Shown here one piece after another: positions 21,361 through 35,162 of a stretch of 64,000 bases of DNA. The position numbers and the translations under genes were made by a program. Source of the DNA: Kocuria subflava (GTDB lineage: Bacteria; Actinomycetota; Actinomycetes; Actinomycetales; Micrococcaceae); NCBI RefSeq assembly GCF_012163155.1, contig NZ_JAAVUN010000002.1, positions 124,001 through 188,000 of the forward strand, written 5' to 3'. How positions within the stretch are numbered: position 1 is the stretch's first letter; the number at the start of each line of letters is the position of its first letter. The notes beneath the pieces were generated by a model that searched no databases, was not told the DNA's origin, and worked only from the letters and a program-made list of their open reading frames with translations.

Positions 21361-22206
21361 ATGCTGCGCGTTGCCATCCCCAACAAGGGAGCACTGTCCG
21401 AAGCCTCGACCACCATGCTGCGTGAGGCGGGTTACCGCCAGCGCAGGGATTCCCGGGAGTTGGTTCTGGTGGATCCGGAGAACAACGTGGAGTTCTTCTA
21501 CCTCCGGCCCCGGGACATTGCCGTGTACGTGGGCGGTGACGTTTTGGACGTGGGCATCACAGGCCGTGACCTGCTGCTGGATTCCGCAGCTCCGGCCGAT
21601 GAAGATTTGGCACTGGACTTTGCCCGTTCCACCTTCCGGTTTGCCGGACCCGCGGGGGAGTTCTCATCCCTGCAGGATCTGCAGGGCAAGCGGATCGCCA
21701 CCAGCTACACCGAATTGCTGCGCACCTACCTTGCCCAGCAGAGTGTTCAGGCCGAGGTGGTGCGTCTGGACGGTGCCGTGGAGTCCTCCATCCGTTTGGG
21801 CGTGGCGGATGCCATTGCCGATGTGGTGGAGACCGGCAACACCTTGCGCGCAGCAGGACTTGAGGTATTTGCAGAGCCCATCATGACATCGGAAGCCTTG
21901 CTGATCCGGTCCCGCCATGAGATCGAACCCGAGGGCTTGGCGGTGCTGCGTCGTCGTCTGCAGGGTGTTCTGGTGGCCCGCCAGTACGTGATGATCGACT
22001 ACGACGTTGCGGAGGAGAACCTGGAGGCCACCACCGCCATCACACCGGGAATGCAGGGCCCCACCATCTCCCCGCTGGGCCACGGCAATTCACTGGCCGT
22101 GCGCGCTATGGTGCGCCGCGCTGACACCAACAAGGTCATGGACGCGCTTTACGCCGCAGGTGCCCGGGCCATTCTGGTTTCCCCCATTCACGCGGCCCGT
22201 ATCTGA
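21361..22206 (+). CDS. hisG: ATP phosphoribosyltransferase HisG (long form)
   Basis: First enzyme of histidine synthesis, joining ATP and PRPP. 281 residues: the long form with periplasmic-binding-like catalytic domains (LRVAIPNKGALS, VGITGRDLL, and the PRPP site LGVADAIADVVETGNTLRAAG) and a C-terminal allosteric domain (from about 205) that binds histidine in this family; no HisZ is needed. AGGAATCTGA precedes the ATG at 21361. Confidence 0.95.
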   Translation: MLRVAIPNKGALSEASTTMLREAGYRQRRDSRELVLVDPENNVEFFYLRPRDIAVYVGGDVLDVGITGRDLLLDSAAPADEDLALDFARSTFRFAGPAGEFSSLQDLQGKRIATSYTELLRTYLAQQSVQAEVVRLDGAVESSIRLGVADAIADVVETGNTLRAAGLEVFAEPIMTSEALLIRSRHEIEPEGLAVLRRRLQGVLVARQYVMIDYDVAEENLEATTAITPGMQGPTISPLGHGNSLAVRAMVRRADTNKVMDALYAAGARAILVSPIHAARI

Positions 22207-22278
22207 TCCGCCGCCTCAACCCATGCGCTGCGGGCGCCACGCCGCTCACAGCGTCCCTGTGACAAAGGAACCGCCTCC

Positions 22279-23043
22279 GTGACCGTAGCCGTACGTGTGA
22301 TTCCCTGCCTTGACGTCGATGCCGGCCGCGTGGTCAAGGGTGTCAACTTTGAGAACCTGCGCGATGCCGGAGATCCGGTGGAACTCGCGGAGCGCTACAA
22401 CCGCGCTGGTGCAGATGAGCTGACGTTCTTGGACGTCACCGCATCTTCCGGGGCCCGGGCCACCATGTTCGACGTCGTCGCCCGGACCGCGGAGCAAGTG
22501 TTCATCCCGCTGACGGTGGGTGGTGGCGTGCGGACCGTGGACGACGTCGACCGCCTGCTGCGCTGTGGTGCGGACAAGGCCTCCATCAACACCGCCGCGA
22601 TTGCCAGACCAGAAGTGATCAATGAGATCACCCAGCGGTTCGGTAACCAGGTTCTGGTGCTCTCCTGCGACGCCAAACGCACGGGTAACACGGTCTCCGG
22701 TTTTGAGGTGACCACTCACGGAGGCAGACAGTTGACCGGGGTGGACGCAGTGGATTGGGCGGCTGAGGCGGAGCGCCGCGGTGTGGGGGAGATTCTGCTG
22801 AACTCCATGGACGCCGATGGCACGCGCAATGGTTTTGACGTGGAGATGATTCGTGAGGTGCGAGCTGCCACCACGGTGCCGCTGATCGCCTCAGGCGGCG
22901 CGGGGGAGCCTGCACACTTCCCACCGGCCGTGGCTGCCGGTGCTGATGCGGTGCTGGCCGCATCCGTGTTCCACTTCGGCCCCGTGGGCGCCATCGCCGA
23001 GGTCAAGGCTGCTCTGAGGGCTGAAGGTCACCCGGTTCGTTGA
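22279..23043 (+). CDS. hisF: Imidazole glycerol phosphate synthase subunit HisF
   Basis: Cyclase subunit that forms IGP and AICAR using ammonia from HisH. TIM barrel of 254 residues with [19 protein letters not shown] (catalytic Asp in the first strand), [10 protein letters not shown], and [15 protein letters not shown] with the second catalytic Asp; [10 protein letters not shown] closes the phosphate site. The start is GTG at 22279 with AAAGGAACC upstream. hisH and hisA are not in the window. Confidence 0.96.
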   Translation: MTVAVRVIPCLDVDAGRVVKGVNFENLRDAGDPVELAERYNRAGADELTFLDVTASSGARATMFDVVARTAEQVFIPLTVGGGVRTVDDVDRLLRCGADKASINTAAIARPEVINEITQRFGNQVLVLSCDAKRTGNTVSGFEVTTHGGRQLTGVDAVDWAAEAERRGVGEILLNSMDADGTRNGFDVEMIREVRAATTVPLIASGGAGEPAHFPPAVAAGADAVLAASVFHFGPVGAIAEVKAALRAEGHPVR

Positions 23044-23111
23044 GGACGTGGCAACGTGTGAGCCCCATCCACTTCGTGAGTTCTGCTCGCGCCTGCCTAT
23101 AGTGTCCGGTG

Positions 23112-23489
23112 ATGTCTGAATCAACGCAGGAAGCCTCCCCACTGGAACCCTCACTGGCAGAGCGTCTCGAACGGGACGATCACGGCCTGGTGGCCGCCAT
23201 CATCCAAGACCATGAGACCGATGACGTACTCATGTTGGGCTGGATGGATGATGAGGCTCTGCACCGCACCCTGACCTCTGGGCGCGTGACATTCTGGTCA
23301 CGGTCCCGGCAAGAGTACTGGCGCAAAGGGGACACCTCCGGGCACCGCCAGTACGTGAAGTCCGTTGCCCTGGACTGCGACGGCGACGCCCTCCTGATCC
23401 GAGTGGAGCAGATTGGCGCCGCCTGCCACCGCAACACCCGGACCTGTTTTGACGGCGGAGAACTACCCGCAGTAGTTGGCACCGTCTGA
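23112..23489 (+). CDS. hisI: Phosphoribosyl-AMP cyclohydrolase HisI
   Basis: Opens the adenine ring of PR-AMP in histidine synthesis. 125 residues with the zinc-binding cysteines in LDCDGDALL and [12 protein letters not shown], and the [17 protein letters not shown] signature. TATAGT at 23098-23103 is a good -10 box only 8 nt before the ATG at 23112 (an overlapping GTG is at 23109), so hisI and perhaps trpE are expressed from their own leaderless promoter. trpE follows after 48 bp. Confidence 0.94.
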   Translation: MSESTQEASPLEPSLAERLERDDHGLVAAIIQDHETDDVLMLGWMDDEALHRTLTSGRVTFWSRSRQEYWRKGDTSGHRQYVKSVALDCDGDALLIRVEQIGAACHRNTRTCFDGGELPAVVGTV

Positions 23490-23537
23490 GGCCCTGCCTC
23501 CTCACCCTTTTGTTGTTCACCGTCACCAGGAGCAGAC

Positions 23538-25262
23538 ATGGAGACTCTGGGTCTCATCACACCGTCCCTTGAAGAGTTCAAGGAACACGCCCGGCACCAC
23601 CGCGTGATCCCCGTACGCACCACCGTGCTGGCGGATTCCCTGACTCCCATCGGTCTGTACCGCAGCCTGGTGCTCCGGTCCGATGGAACGGCGCCGGCGG
23701 GCACCTTCTTGCTGGAATCCGCTGCTCAAGGAATGTGGTCCCGCTGGTCCTGGGTGGGCGTCAGCTCCCGTGCCACGTTAACCAGCAATGACGGTCAGGC
23801 TCACTGGCTGGGGACACCCCCGGTGGGAGTGCCAACCTCTGGCTCTCCCGTGGAGGCCTTGCGTCAGACCATGCGGGAGTTGCAGACCCAGAGGTTCTCA
23901 GACGTACCACCACTGACTTCCGGCATGGTCGGATTCGTGGGATGGGAAGCTGTGCGCCACTGGGAGCACCTGCCCAACCCGCCGCAGGACGACCTTCGGA
24001 TTCCAGAGTTGGCCATGAACCTGGTGGCGGACATGGCAGTCCATGACAACCAGGCCGGGACCGTCACCTTGGTGGCCAACGCCATCAACGTGGATGGCAC
24101 GGACGAGCGTGTGGAGGAGGCCTATCTGGACTCCGTCTCCCGCGTGGAGGCCATGCTGGAGAACCTGTCCCAAGCCACGGCCCAGGTCAGCGTCACGGAT
24201 CAGGCCACCACGACGGATCAGGCCACCCTGACGGGCCAGGCCACCACGATGGGACAGGGCGGCGGGAAGGATCAGACCCGTGGACCGGGGCCAGATTCTG
24301 GTGAGTCGACCCAGCGGCCGGATCTGGAATCGATTGTGGAACAGTCCTGGGACCGTGAGATCTTCATCGACTCCATCGGTGAGGCCAAGCAGGCCATCGT
24401 GGACGGAGAGATCTTCCAGGTGGTGATTTCCAGGCGGTTCAAAACAGACTGCACCGCAGCCCCCCTGGACGTCTACCGCTCCCTGCGTCGCATCAACCCC
24501 AGCCCGTACATGTACCTCTACGCCTTTGAGGACGTCAAAGGCCGGGACTATCACGTGGTGGGATCTTCCCCTGAGGCCTTGGTGACGGTCACCGACCGTG
24601 AAGTGGTGACCCACCCCATCGCCGGCTCCCGCCCTCGGGGCGCAACTCCGGCTGAGGATCTGGTGATGGAGAAGGATCTGCTGGCGGATGACAAGGAGCG
24701 CGCCGAGCATCTGATGTTGGTGGACCTCTCCCGCAATGACCTCTCCAAGGTGTGTGTGCCCGGCACGGTGGATGTCACGGAGTTCATGGAGGTGGAGCGC
24801 TTCAGCCACATCATGCACCTGTGTTCCAACGTGGTGGGCCAGATGCGCCCCGGCACGGAGGCCTACGACGTTCTGGCGGCCACGTTCCCCGCCGGCACGT
24901 TGTCCGGTGCCCCCAAGCCGCGGGCATTGCAGCTGCTTGACCGTTATGAACCGCGCCGTCGCTCCATTTACGGCGGGGTGGTGGGTTACATGGACTTTGC
25001 CGGAGACATGGACATGGCCATCGCCATCCGGACCGCCCTGTTGGTGGATGGCAAGGCCTACGTCCAGGCAGGTGGTGGAATCGTGGCCGATTCGGTGCCG
25101 GAAACCGAGGCCACCGAATCGCTGAACAAGGCCACAGCACCCTTGCGCGCCGCATTGGGTGCCCGCACCTTGCGCTCGGTGGGCGGCATGGAGAATACGA
25201 CGACGGCCCCGGGCCAGGACCAGCAACACAACCAGGGACAAGACCAGGACCCGCCGCGATGA
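23538..25262 (+). CDS. trpE: Anthranilate synthase component I with a repeat insert
   Basis: Converts chorismate to anthranilate with TrpG. CAGGAG precedes the ATG. The feedback-inhibition motif LLES is at residues 58-61; the chorismate-binding domain runs from about 270 (DREIFIDSIGEAKQAI, FQVVISRRF, GSSPEALV, HPIAGSRPRG, GTLSGAPKPRA, YGGVVGYM, IRTALLV). At 574 residues it is longer than usual: residues 219-242 are four hexapeptide repeats (VTDQAT, TTDQAT, LTGQAT, TMGQGG) in a linker, and the C-terminus has a Q/D-rich tail. trpG is not in the window. Confidence 0.95.
   Translation: METLGLITPSLEEFKEHARHHRVIPVRTTVLADSLTPIGLYRSLVLRSDGTAPAGTFLLESAAQGMWSRWSWVGVSSRATLTSNDGQAHWLGTPPVGVPTSGSPVEALRQTMRELQTQRFSDVPPLTSGMVGFVGWEAVRHWEHLPNPPQDDLRIPELAMNLVADMAVHDNQAGTVTLVANAINVDGTDERVEEAYLDSVSRVEAMLENLSQATAQVSVTDQATTTDQATLTGQATTMGQGGGKDQTRGPGPDSGESTQRPDLESIVEQSWDREIFIDSIGEAKQAIVDGEIFQVVISRRFKTDCTAAPLDVYRSLRRINPSPYMYLYAFEDVKGRDYHVVGSSPEALVTVTDREVVTHPIAGSRPRGATPAEDLVMEKDLLADDKERAEHLMLVDLSRNDLSKVCVPGTVDVTEFMEVERFSHIMHLCSNVVGQMRPGTEAYDVLAATFPAGTLSGAPKPRALQLLDRYEPRRRSIYGGVVGYMDFAGDMDMAIAIRTALLVDGKAYVQAGGGIVADSVPETEATESLNKATAPLRAALGARTLRSVGGMENTTTAPGQDQQHNQGQDQDPPR
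24192..24263 (+). repeat. Four tandem 18-bp repeats inside trpE
   Basis: Units at 24192, 24210, 24228 and 24246 share the core ACGGATCAGGCCACC; the first two cores are identical, the third differs at two positions, and the fourth is more diverged. They keep the reading frame and encode four hexapeptides in the linker between the N-terminal and catalytic domains. Confidence 0.9.
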
Positions 25263-25870
25263 AAGCTCTGCGTTCCAAAAGCACGCTGATCCTGACCGGA
25301 TTGGTGATTGCCGCTGCCTTGTTCGGTGCAGCCTCCATGGTGTGGTTCAACGTCACGGTGCCCAACCCGGTCCAGGACATCCAGGTGAGTGTGCGGGGCA
25401 CGGAAGCCAGCCCGGCTGTGCCCGCGTTGTCCCTGGTGGCGGCTGCGGCCTTTCTGGCCTTGAGCATCGCGGGGCGGGTGCTGCGCTGGGTAGTGGCCGT
25501 TGTCATCCCACTGGCAGCTGCCGGGGTGTTGTTCTCCGTGATTTCTGCTGTCAGTGACCCGCAGCGGGCCACGGAGACTGCCGTGGGGGACAGTGCCGGG
25601 GTGGTCGGCACGGAGGTGGTTCCGGACCAGAGCTTGTGGCCCTGGGTGGCCCTTGTCCTGGCGATCCTGCTGCTGTTGATCGGCCTCTGGAGCCTGGTGG
25701 TGATTCCCCGTTGGAGTGCCGGTGGATCCACCAAGTACCGCCGTGAACGGGAAGCGACGGATCAACAGGCGCCACCTGCAACGGGTGTGCATGACCCTGA
25801 TGCAGCTCGTCGTGACGGGATTGACACCTGGGATGCCTTCTCCGATGGCGAAGATCCCACAGGTCGGTGA
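25259..25870 (+). CDS. Trp operon-associated membrane protein (TIGR02234 family)
   Basis: Actinobacterial membrane protein that accompanies trp genes; its function is not established. The ATG overlaps the trpE stop (ATGA). 203 residues with four predicted helices (about 9-31, 54-72, 77-97, 125-148), the conserved MVWF between helices one and two, QDIQVSVRG in the first loop, and a polar C-terminal tail. Coupling to trpE supports the family call. Confidence 0.85.
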   Translation: MKALRSKSTLILTGLVIAAALFGAASMVWFNVTVPNPVQDIQVSVRGTEASPAVPALSLVAAAAFLALSIAGRVLRWVVAVVIPLAAAGVLFSVISAVSDPQRATETAVGDSAGVVGTEVVPDQSLWPWVALVLAILLLLIGLWSLVVIPRWSAGGSTKYRREREATDQQAPPATGVHDPDAARRDGIDTWDAFSDGEDPTGR

Positions 25871-26032
25871 CCATCCCGTGGGTGCGTTGACTACGTCATG
25901 GCGCGCCCACAATGGCACAATGGAATGAGCAACTGCGTGTGATTGCACCACAGACCCTCCGGGCGCACGGGCGCTCACTGAAAACGGTTACCAGCCGCCG
26001 CTGGAACCACTGATCCACGGGAGACCGAACAG

Positions 26033-26299
26033 ATGTCTAACCAGAATGAAATCGTGCTGGACCACACGGGCTACGTGGGCCACGGCAACACGCCCGCTGC
26101 CTGGACCTGCATTGCCATTCTGACGGTGGGTGTGTTGCTGGCCGTCGTGGGATTCACCATTCAGGTCATGATCCTGCTGTGGGTCGGCATTGCACTGTGC
26201 GGTGTGGGCCTGGTGGTTGGTTTTGTCATGAAGCGCATGGGCATGGGTTACGAAGGTGATGCCGCCCGTGCTGCAGAAAACGGTGGCCACGGCCACTGA
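26033..26299 (+). CDS. HGxxPAAW motif membrane protein
   Basis: 88-residue protein of the actinobacterial HGxxPAAW family, function unknown. The signature HGNTPAAW is at residues 18-25, just before two transmembrane helices (about 24-43 and 47-66); the tail is His/Gly-rich (GGHGH). It lies between the trpE-linked membrane gene and trpCB, the place where this family is usually found. A hairpin follows its stop, so it may have transcription separate from trpCB. TTGACT at 25884-25889 is a possible -35 element without a clear -10. Confidence 0.85.
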   Translation: MSNQNEIVLDHTGYVGHGNTPAAWTCIAILTVGVLLAVVGFTIQVMILLWVGIALCGVGLVVGFVMKRMGMGYEGDAARAAENGGHGH

Positions 26300-26317
26300 A
26301 CCCCTGATTTCTGCGTG

Positions 26318-26352
26318 ACGACCAGTCCCTGATTTCTTGGGGGACTGGTCGT
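26318..26352 (+). terminator. Hairpin between HGxxPAAW gene and trpCB
   Basis: ACGACCAGTCCC (26318-26329) and GGGACTGGTCGT (26341-26352) form a perfect 12-bp stem with an 11-base loop. There is only a short TTCG after it. It could end transcription from trpE or act as a partial terminator inside the trp cluster; no leader peptide with Trp codons was found near it. Confidence 0.65.
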
Positions 26353-26438
26353 TCGTATCGAGTGGGCGCCTCAAGGCAACCAACGGGCTCTCACCACCCT
26401 GCTGACCGGCCGGCCAAGCACACAGAATTGAGACCACC

Positions 26439-28559
26439 ATGACCCAACAGCACGCATTCCCTGCCGAAGAGCGCACCGGCACCGTGCTTGATCAGATCAT
26501 CGACGGCGTGCGGGAGGATCTGGCCGAACGCAAGAAGCTGGTCTTCCTGGATGATCTCAAGCAGAAGGTGACCACTGTTGCTGCCCCGCGTGACGCCGTG
26601 GCGGCACTGCGCGGTCCCCACCCCGACTCCTTGGAAGTGATTGCGGAAGTCAAGCGGTCCTCTCCGTCCAAGGGTGAGCTGGCCACCATCACTGATCCCG
26701 CCGTTCTGGCTGCGGCCTACGAAAGGGGTGGGGCCGCCGTCGTCTCTGTGTTGACGGAAGCACGCCGGTTCAACGGATCCCTGCAGGATCTGGACGCAGT
26801 GCGCGCAGCCGTGAGCATTCCCGTGCTGCGCAAGGACTTCACGGTGGACGAGTACCAGATCTGGGAGGCTCGTGCCCACGGCGCTGACCTGGTCCTGTTG
26901 ATTGTTGCGGCACTGGATGATGACACTCTGCAGCGATTCCTGGAACTTACACGCTCACTGGGCATGGAAGCCCTGGTGGAAGCGCACACTGCTGAGGAAA
27001 TCGAGCGCGCCAAGAACGTAGGTGCACGGATCGTGGGTGTGAACACCCGCAATTTGAAGACGCTCGAGGTCGATCCCGATCTGTTTGGGCGCCTGGCACA
27101 GTTGTTGCCACAGGACGCTGTGACCGTTGCCGAGTCCGGTGTGACCTCACCCGACCACGTTGAGCTCTACGCAAGCCACGGGGCGGATGCCGTGCTCACC
27201 GGTGAGGCACTGGTGCGTGCCGGGGATCCCATGGGAACTGTCAGCGTGTTCCGCTCCGTGGGTGCTGCTGCCCGGGCTGCCTTGCGCAGTGAAGGCGAAG
27301 CCGCCGCGCAGGGCCACAAGTGGGCCAATGCCCCAGGCCCGTACTTTGGTGACTTTGGCGGGCGCTGGATGCCGGAGTCCCTGATTGCCGCTCTGGATCA
27401 GGTGGAGGAGACCTTTGAGAAGTCCCGCGCGGATGAGGAGTTCCTGGAGGACTTCCGCCGCCTGAGCCGTGATTACGCCAACCGGCCCTCGCTGCTCACG
27501 GAAGCCAAACGATTCTCCGAAGCTGCCGGCTGCCGGGTGCTGCTCAAGCGTGAAGACCTCAACCACACCGGATCCCACAAGATCAACAACGTCCTGGGTC
27601 AGGCACTGCTGGCCAAGCGCATGGGCAAGACCCGCCTGATCGCAGAAACTGGTGCCGGTCAGCACGGTGTGGCCACGGCAACGGCTGCCGCACTGATGGG
27701 CATGGAATGCGTGGTCTACATGGGTGCGGAGGACACGGAGCGTCAAGCACTCAACGTGGCCCGCATGGAGTTGCTGGGTGCGCGGGTGGTGGCTGTGCAG
27801 AACGGTTCCCGAACCTTGAAGGACGCCATCAACGAGGCCCTGCGGGACTGGGTGGCTTCCGTGGACACCACCCACTACCTGCTGGGCACCGCAGCGGGTC
27901 CGCATCCGTTCCCCGCCATGGTGCGGTGGTTCCACCAGGCCATCGGTGAGGAAGCCCGGGCGCAGTGTTTGGCACAGGTGGGTCGATTGCCGGATGCGGT
28001 GGCAGCATGCGTGGGCGGTGGCTCCAACGCCATCGGGATCTTCCACGGATTCCTGGATGATGAGGACGTAGCGCTGTGGGGCTTTGAGGCCGGGGGCGAC
28101 GGCATAGACACCCCGCGCCATGCCGCCACCATTTCCCTGGGCCGCCCGGGTGTTCTGCACGGCGCCAAGACGTTCCTGATGCAGGACGAAGACGGTCAGA
28201 CGATTGAATCGCATTCCGTCTCCGCCGGGTTGGACTACCCGGCCGTGGGCCCGGAACACGCCTACCTCAGTGCCGCCGGCCGCGCCACGTATCAAGCAAT
28301 CACGGACACGGAGGCCATGGACGCCTTCCGCCTGCTGTCCCGCACCGAAGGCATCATCCCGGCCATTGAGTCCTCCCACGCCCTGGCCGGTGCCCTCAAG
28401 CTGGGGCAGAACTGGTCCCAGGAACTGGGGGAGGCCGCACGGGAGAAGGTTGTGGTGGTTTGTCTTTCCGGACGCGGGGACAAGGATGTTGCCACGGCAG
28501 CCAAGTGGTTCGGACTGGTGGATCAGGACCATGAAGAGATCGGGCAGGAGGCCCACTGA
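26439..28559 (+). CDS. trpCB: Fused indole-3-glycerol phosphate synthase / tryptophan synthase beta chain (TrpC-TrpB)
   Basis: One uninterrupted 706-codon frame carries two enzymes. Residues about 1-284 are TrpC, the TIM barrel that makes indole-3-glycerol phosphate ([11 protein letters not shown] with Lys72, [26 protein letters not shown]). Residues about 295-700 are TrpB ([28 protein letters not shown] with PLP Lys381, [30 protein letters not shown]). A linker of ~15 Ala/Glu-rich residues joins them with no stop or internal start that I would favour. In most relatives these are two adjacent genes. trpA overlaps the stop (TGATG). Confidence 0.93.
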   Translation: MTQQHAFPAEERTGTVLDQIIDGVREDLAERKKLVFLDDLKQKVTTVAAPRDAVAALRGPHPDSLEVIAEVKRSSPSKGELATITDPAVLAAAYERGGAAVVSVLTEARRFNGSLQDLDAVRAAVSIPVLRKDFTVDEYQIWEARAHGADLVLLIVAALDDDTLQRFLELTRSLGMEALVEAHTAEEIERAKNVGARIVGVNTRNLKTLEVDPDLFGRLAQLLPQDAVTVAESGVTSPDHVELYASHGADAVLTGEALVRAGDPMGTVSVFRSVGAAARAALRSEGEAAAQGHKWANAPGPYFGDFGGRWMPESLIAALDQVEETFEKSRADEEFLEDFRRLSRDYANRPSLLTEAKRFSEAAGCRVLLKREDLNHTGSHKINNVLGQALLAKRMGKTRLIAETGAGQHGVATATAAALMGMECVVYMGAEDTERQALNVARMELLGARVVAVQNGSRTLKDAINEALRDWVASVDTTHYLLGTAAGPHPFPAMVRWFHQAIGEEARAQCLAQVGRLPDAVAACVGGGSNAIGIFHGFLDDEDVALWGFEAGGDGIDTPRHAATISLGRPGVLHGAKTFLMQDEDGQTIESHSVSAGLDYPAVGPEHAYLSAAGRATYQAITDTEAMDAFRLLSRTEGIIPAIESSHALAGALKLGQNWSQELGEAAREKVVVVCLSGRGDKDVATAAKWFGLVDQDHEEIGQEAH

Positions 28560-29401
28560 TGACCGTCATGCAGCCCACGGACCTGGCCTCACGCATCATC
28601 CCTCAAGAGGCCCTGGTGCCGCGCGAATCCCGCCTGGCGGACCGCATCCAGCAATGCAAGGCTGAAGGCCGCCCCGCCCTGATCGGTTATCTGCCGGCCG
28701 GGTTCCCCACCGTGGAGGAATCCATTGAGGCGGCTGTTGAGCTGGGCAACAACGGTGCGGACATCATTGAGATCGGCATTCCCTACTCGGATCCTGTGAT
28801 GGACGGTGCCGTGATTCAGCACGCCACGACCACGGCATTGGGCAATGGTTTCCGGGTGGCGGACGCGTTCACCGTGGTGCAGGCCATCGTCACTCGCACC
28901 AACTCAGTGCCGATCGTGATGACCTACTGGAACCCCGTGATGCAGCGCGGCGTGGACCGGTTCGCCCAAGAACTGGCCGAGGCCGGTGGAGCGGGCATCA
29001 TCACCCCTGATCTGATCCCGGATGAGGCTGCCGACTGGTTTGCCGCCTCGGTGAAGTACGGCCTGGACCGGATCTTCCTGGTTGCACCCTCCAGTACCCG
29101 TGAACGCATGGAGATGACTGTTCAGGCTTCCAGCGGGTTCATCTACGCGGTCTCCGTCATGGGTGTCACCGGTGCGCGTGATTCGGTTTCGGATGCTGCC
29201 CGCAGTGTGGTGGAGCGAACCCGTGCCGCAGGTGGGACCAACGTGTGTGTGGGTCTGGGTGTCTCCAAGCGCGCGCACGTAGAGGAGATCGGTGCCTATG
29301 CCGACGGCGTGATCGTGGGCACCGCCCTGGTCAAGGCCCTGGCCGACGGCGGCCCTCGCGCCGTGGGCGAGCTGGCTGCTGAGCTCGCCGGGCGCAACTG
29401 A
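28559..29401 (+). CDS. trpA: Tryptophan synthase alpha chain
   Basis: Cleaves indole-3-glycerol phosphate and channels indole to TrpB. 280-residue TIM barrel with ALIGYLPAGFP, the catalytic Glu in IIEIGIPYSDPVMDG, catalytic Asp in GIITPDLIPDE, VSVMGVTGAR and VGLGVSK. Its ATG shares a base with the stop of trpCB (TGATG), giving tight translational coupling, which would help balance alpha and beta subunits when beta is part of a fusion. Confidence 0.96.
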   Translation: MTVMQPTDLASRIIPQEALVPRESRLADRIQQCKAEGRPALIGYLPAGFPTVEESIEAAVELGNNGADIIEIGIPYSDPVMDGAVIQHATTTALGNGFRVADAFTVVQAIVTRTNSVPIVMTYWNPVMQRGVDRFAQELAEAGGAGIITPDLIPDEAADWFAASVKYGLDRIFLVAPSSTRERMEMTVQASSGFIYAVSVMGVTGARDSVSDAARSVVERTRAAGGTNVCVGLGVSKRAHVEEIGAYADGVIVGTALVKALADGGPRAVGELAAELAGRN

Positions 29402-29411
29402 AACGGAATCT

Positions 29412-30284
29412 GTGAGCATGCCTGTCCTTCCCCAGTCCATTCCCTCTCCCACCTGGTCCAGCTTTGACCTGGGACCCTTGACCATTCACGCCTATGCGCT
29501 GTGCATCATGGCCGGAATGGTGGCGGCCGTGCTCATCACCCGACGCCGGTGGGAGAAGCGCGGACTGGATCCGGACATCGTTCTGGATGCCGCGTTGTTG
29601 GCCATCCCCATGGGCATTGTGGGGGCACGGCTCTACCACGTGGCCATCACGGACCCCACGTACTACTTCGGCTCCTGGGATGGTTTCCGGGAAATCCCCA
29701 TGCTGTGGCACGGCGGTCTGGGCATCATGGGGGCCGTGGCCTTCGGGGCCCTGGCGGTGTGGATCATCTGCCGCCGCAACAACGTGCCCTTTGCCAAATT
29801 CGCCGACTGTGTGGCACCGGGTTTGTTGGTGGCCCAGGCCATTGGTCGCTGGGGAAACTGGTTCAACCAGGAACTCTTTGGCTCACCCACCACGTTGCCC
29901 TGGGGGCTGGAGATCTCCACCACCTCTGGCAACTTCCCGGCCGGTACCCCTGCCGACACTTTGTTCCACCCCACGTTCCTCTACGAATCCCTGTGGAACC
30001 TGCTGGGGGCAGCAGTTCTGATCTGGCTCAGCAATTCGGTGCGCACGGCTCACAGGGTCGATGGCGGCCGGCTCTTTGCCCTGTATCTGATCTGGTACGG
30101 GTTGGGTCGGTTGATGATCGAACTGTTCTTGCGGATCGATCCCTCCTTCATGCTGTGGGGTCTGCGCATTCACGTTTACACGGCGGCAGGCATCGTTGTG
30201 TTGGGTCTGTTGCTTTTCCTCTGGTTGCAGCGGCGGATTAGGGCCAGAAGCCATGCCGGCCAGGACGACGTCGCACGTGTGTGA
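29412..30284 (+). CDS. lgt: Prolipoprotein diacylglyceryl transferase
   Basis: Membrane enzyme that moves diacylglycerol from phosphatidylglycerol to the lipobox cysteine of prolipoproteins. 290 residues, seven predicted helices, with the signatures GARLYHV, WHGGLGIMG and the phosphatidylglycerol-binding GRWGNWFNQELFG. GTG at 29412 is taken as start; an ATG two codons later is possible. It follows trpA by 10 bp, a conserved actinobacterial arrangement. Its substrates here would include CtaC and the GerMN lipoprotein. Confidence 0.95.
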   Translation: MSMPVLPQSIPSPTWSSFDLGPLTIHAYALCIMAGMVAAVLITRRRWEKRGLDPDIVLDAALLAIPMGIVGARLYHVAITDPTYYFGSWDGFREIPMLWHGGLGIMGAVAFGALAVWIICRRNNVPFAKFADCVAPGLLVAQAIGRWGNWFNQELFGSPTTLPWGLEISTTSGNFPAGTPADTLFHPTFLYESLWNLLGAAVLIWLSNSVRTAHRVDGGRLFALYLIWYGLGRLMIELFLRIDPSFMLWGLRIHVYTAAGIVVLGLLLFLWLQRRIRARSHAGQDDVARV

Positions 30285-30302
30285 CCTTCAGATGTCGTCC
30301 GT

Positions 30303-30334
30303 GTAACAAGCGCGCAACGTCGTCGTCGTAGTGT
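30303..30334 (+). promoter_or_regulatory. Possible gltB promoter with GlnR-like site
   Basis: GTAAC (30303-30307), six bases, then GCAAC (30314-30318) matches the half-site pattern of actinobacterial GlnR boxes (GTnAC-n6-GnAAC). TAGTGT (30329-30334), a TANNNT -10 candidate, lies 10 bp downstream, leaving a ~130-nt untranslated region before gltB. The site is short, so a chance match is quite possible. Confidence 0.35.
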
Positions 30335-30464
30335 GTGTGCGATTGGATTGGAGGCTGAGCTTCACGCCGTCGCACCGGGCCCCGGGGGCACCACGTTCTG
30401 CCGATGCCCCGCCCCACGCCGGTGATTCCGGCCTTCAACGTTCCACCCAGTGAGGAGAGTCTTC

Positions 30465-35154
<4,690 letters not shown>

Positions 35155-35162
<8 letters not shown>

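Noticed and set aside
23490-23537. Tryptophan leader peptide or attenuator before trpE
   Set aside because: The 48-bp gap has no ATG/GTG with Trp codons and no alternative hairpins.
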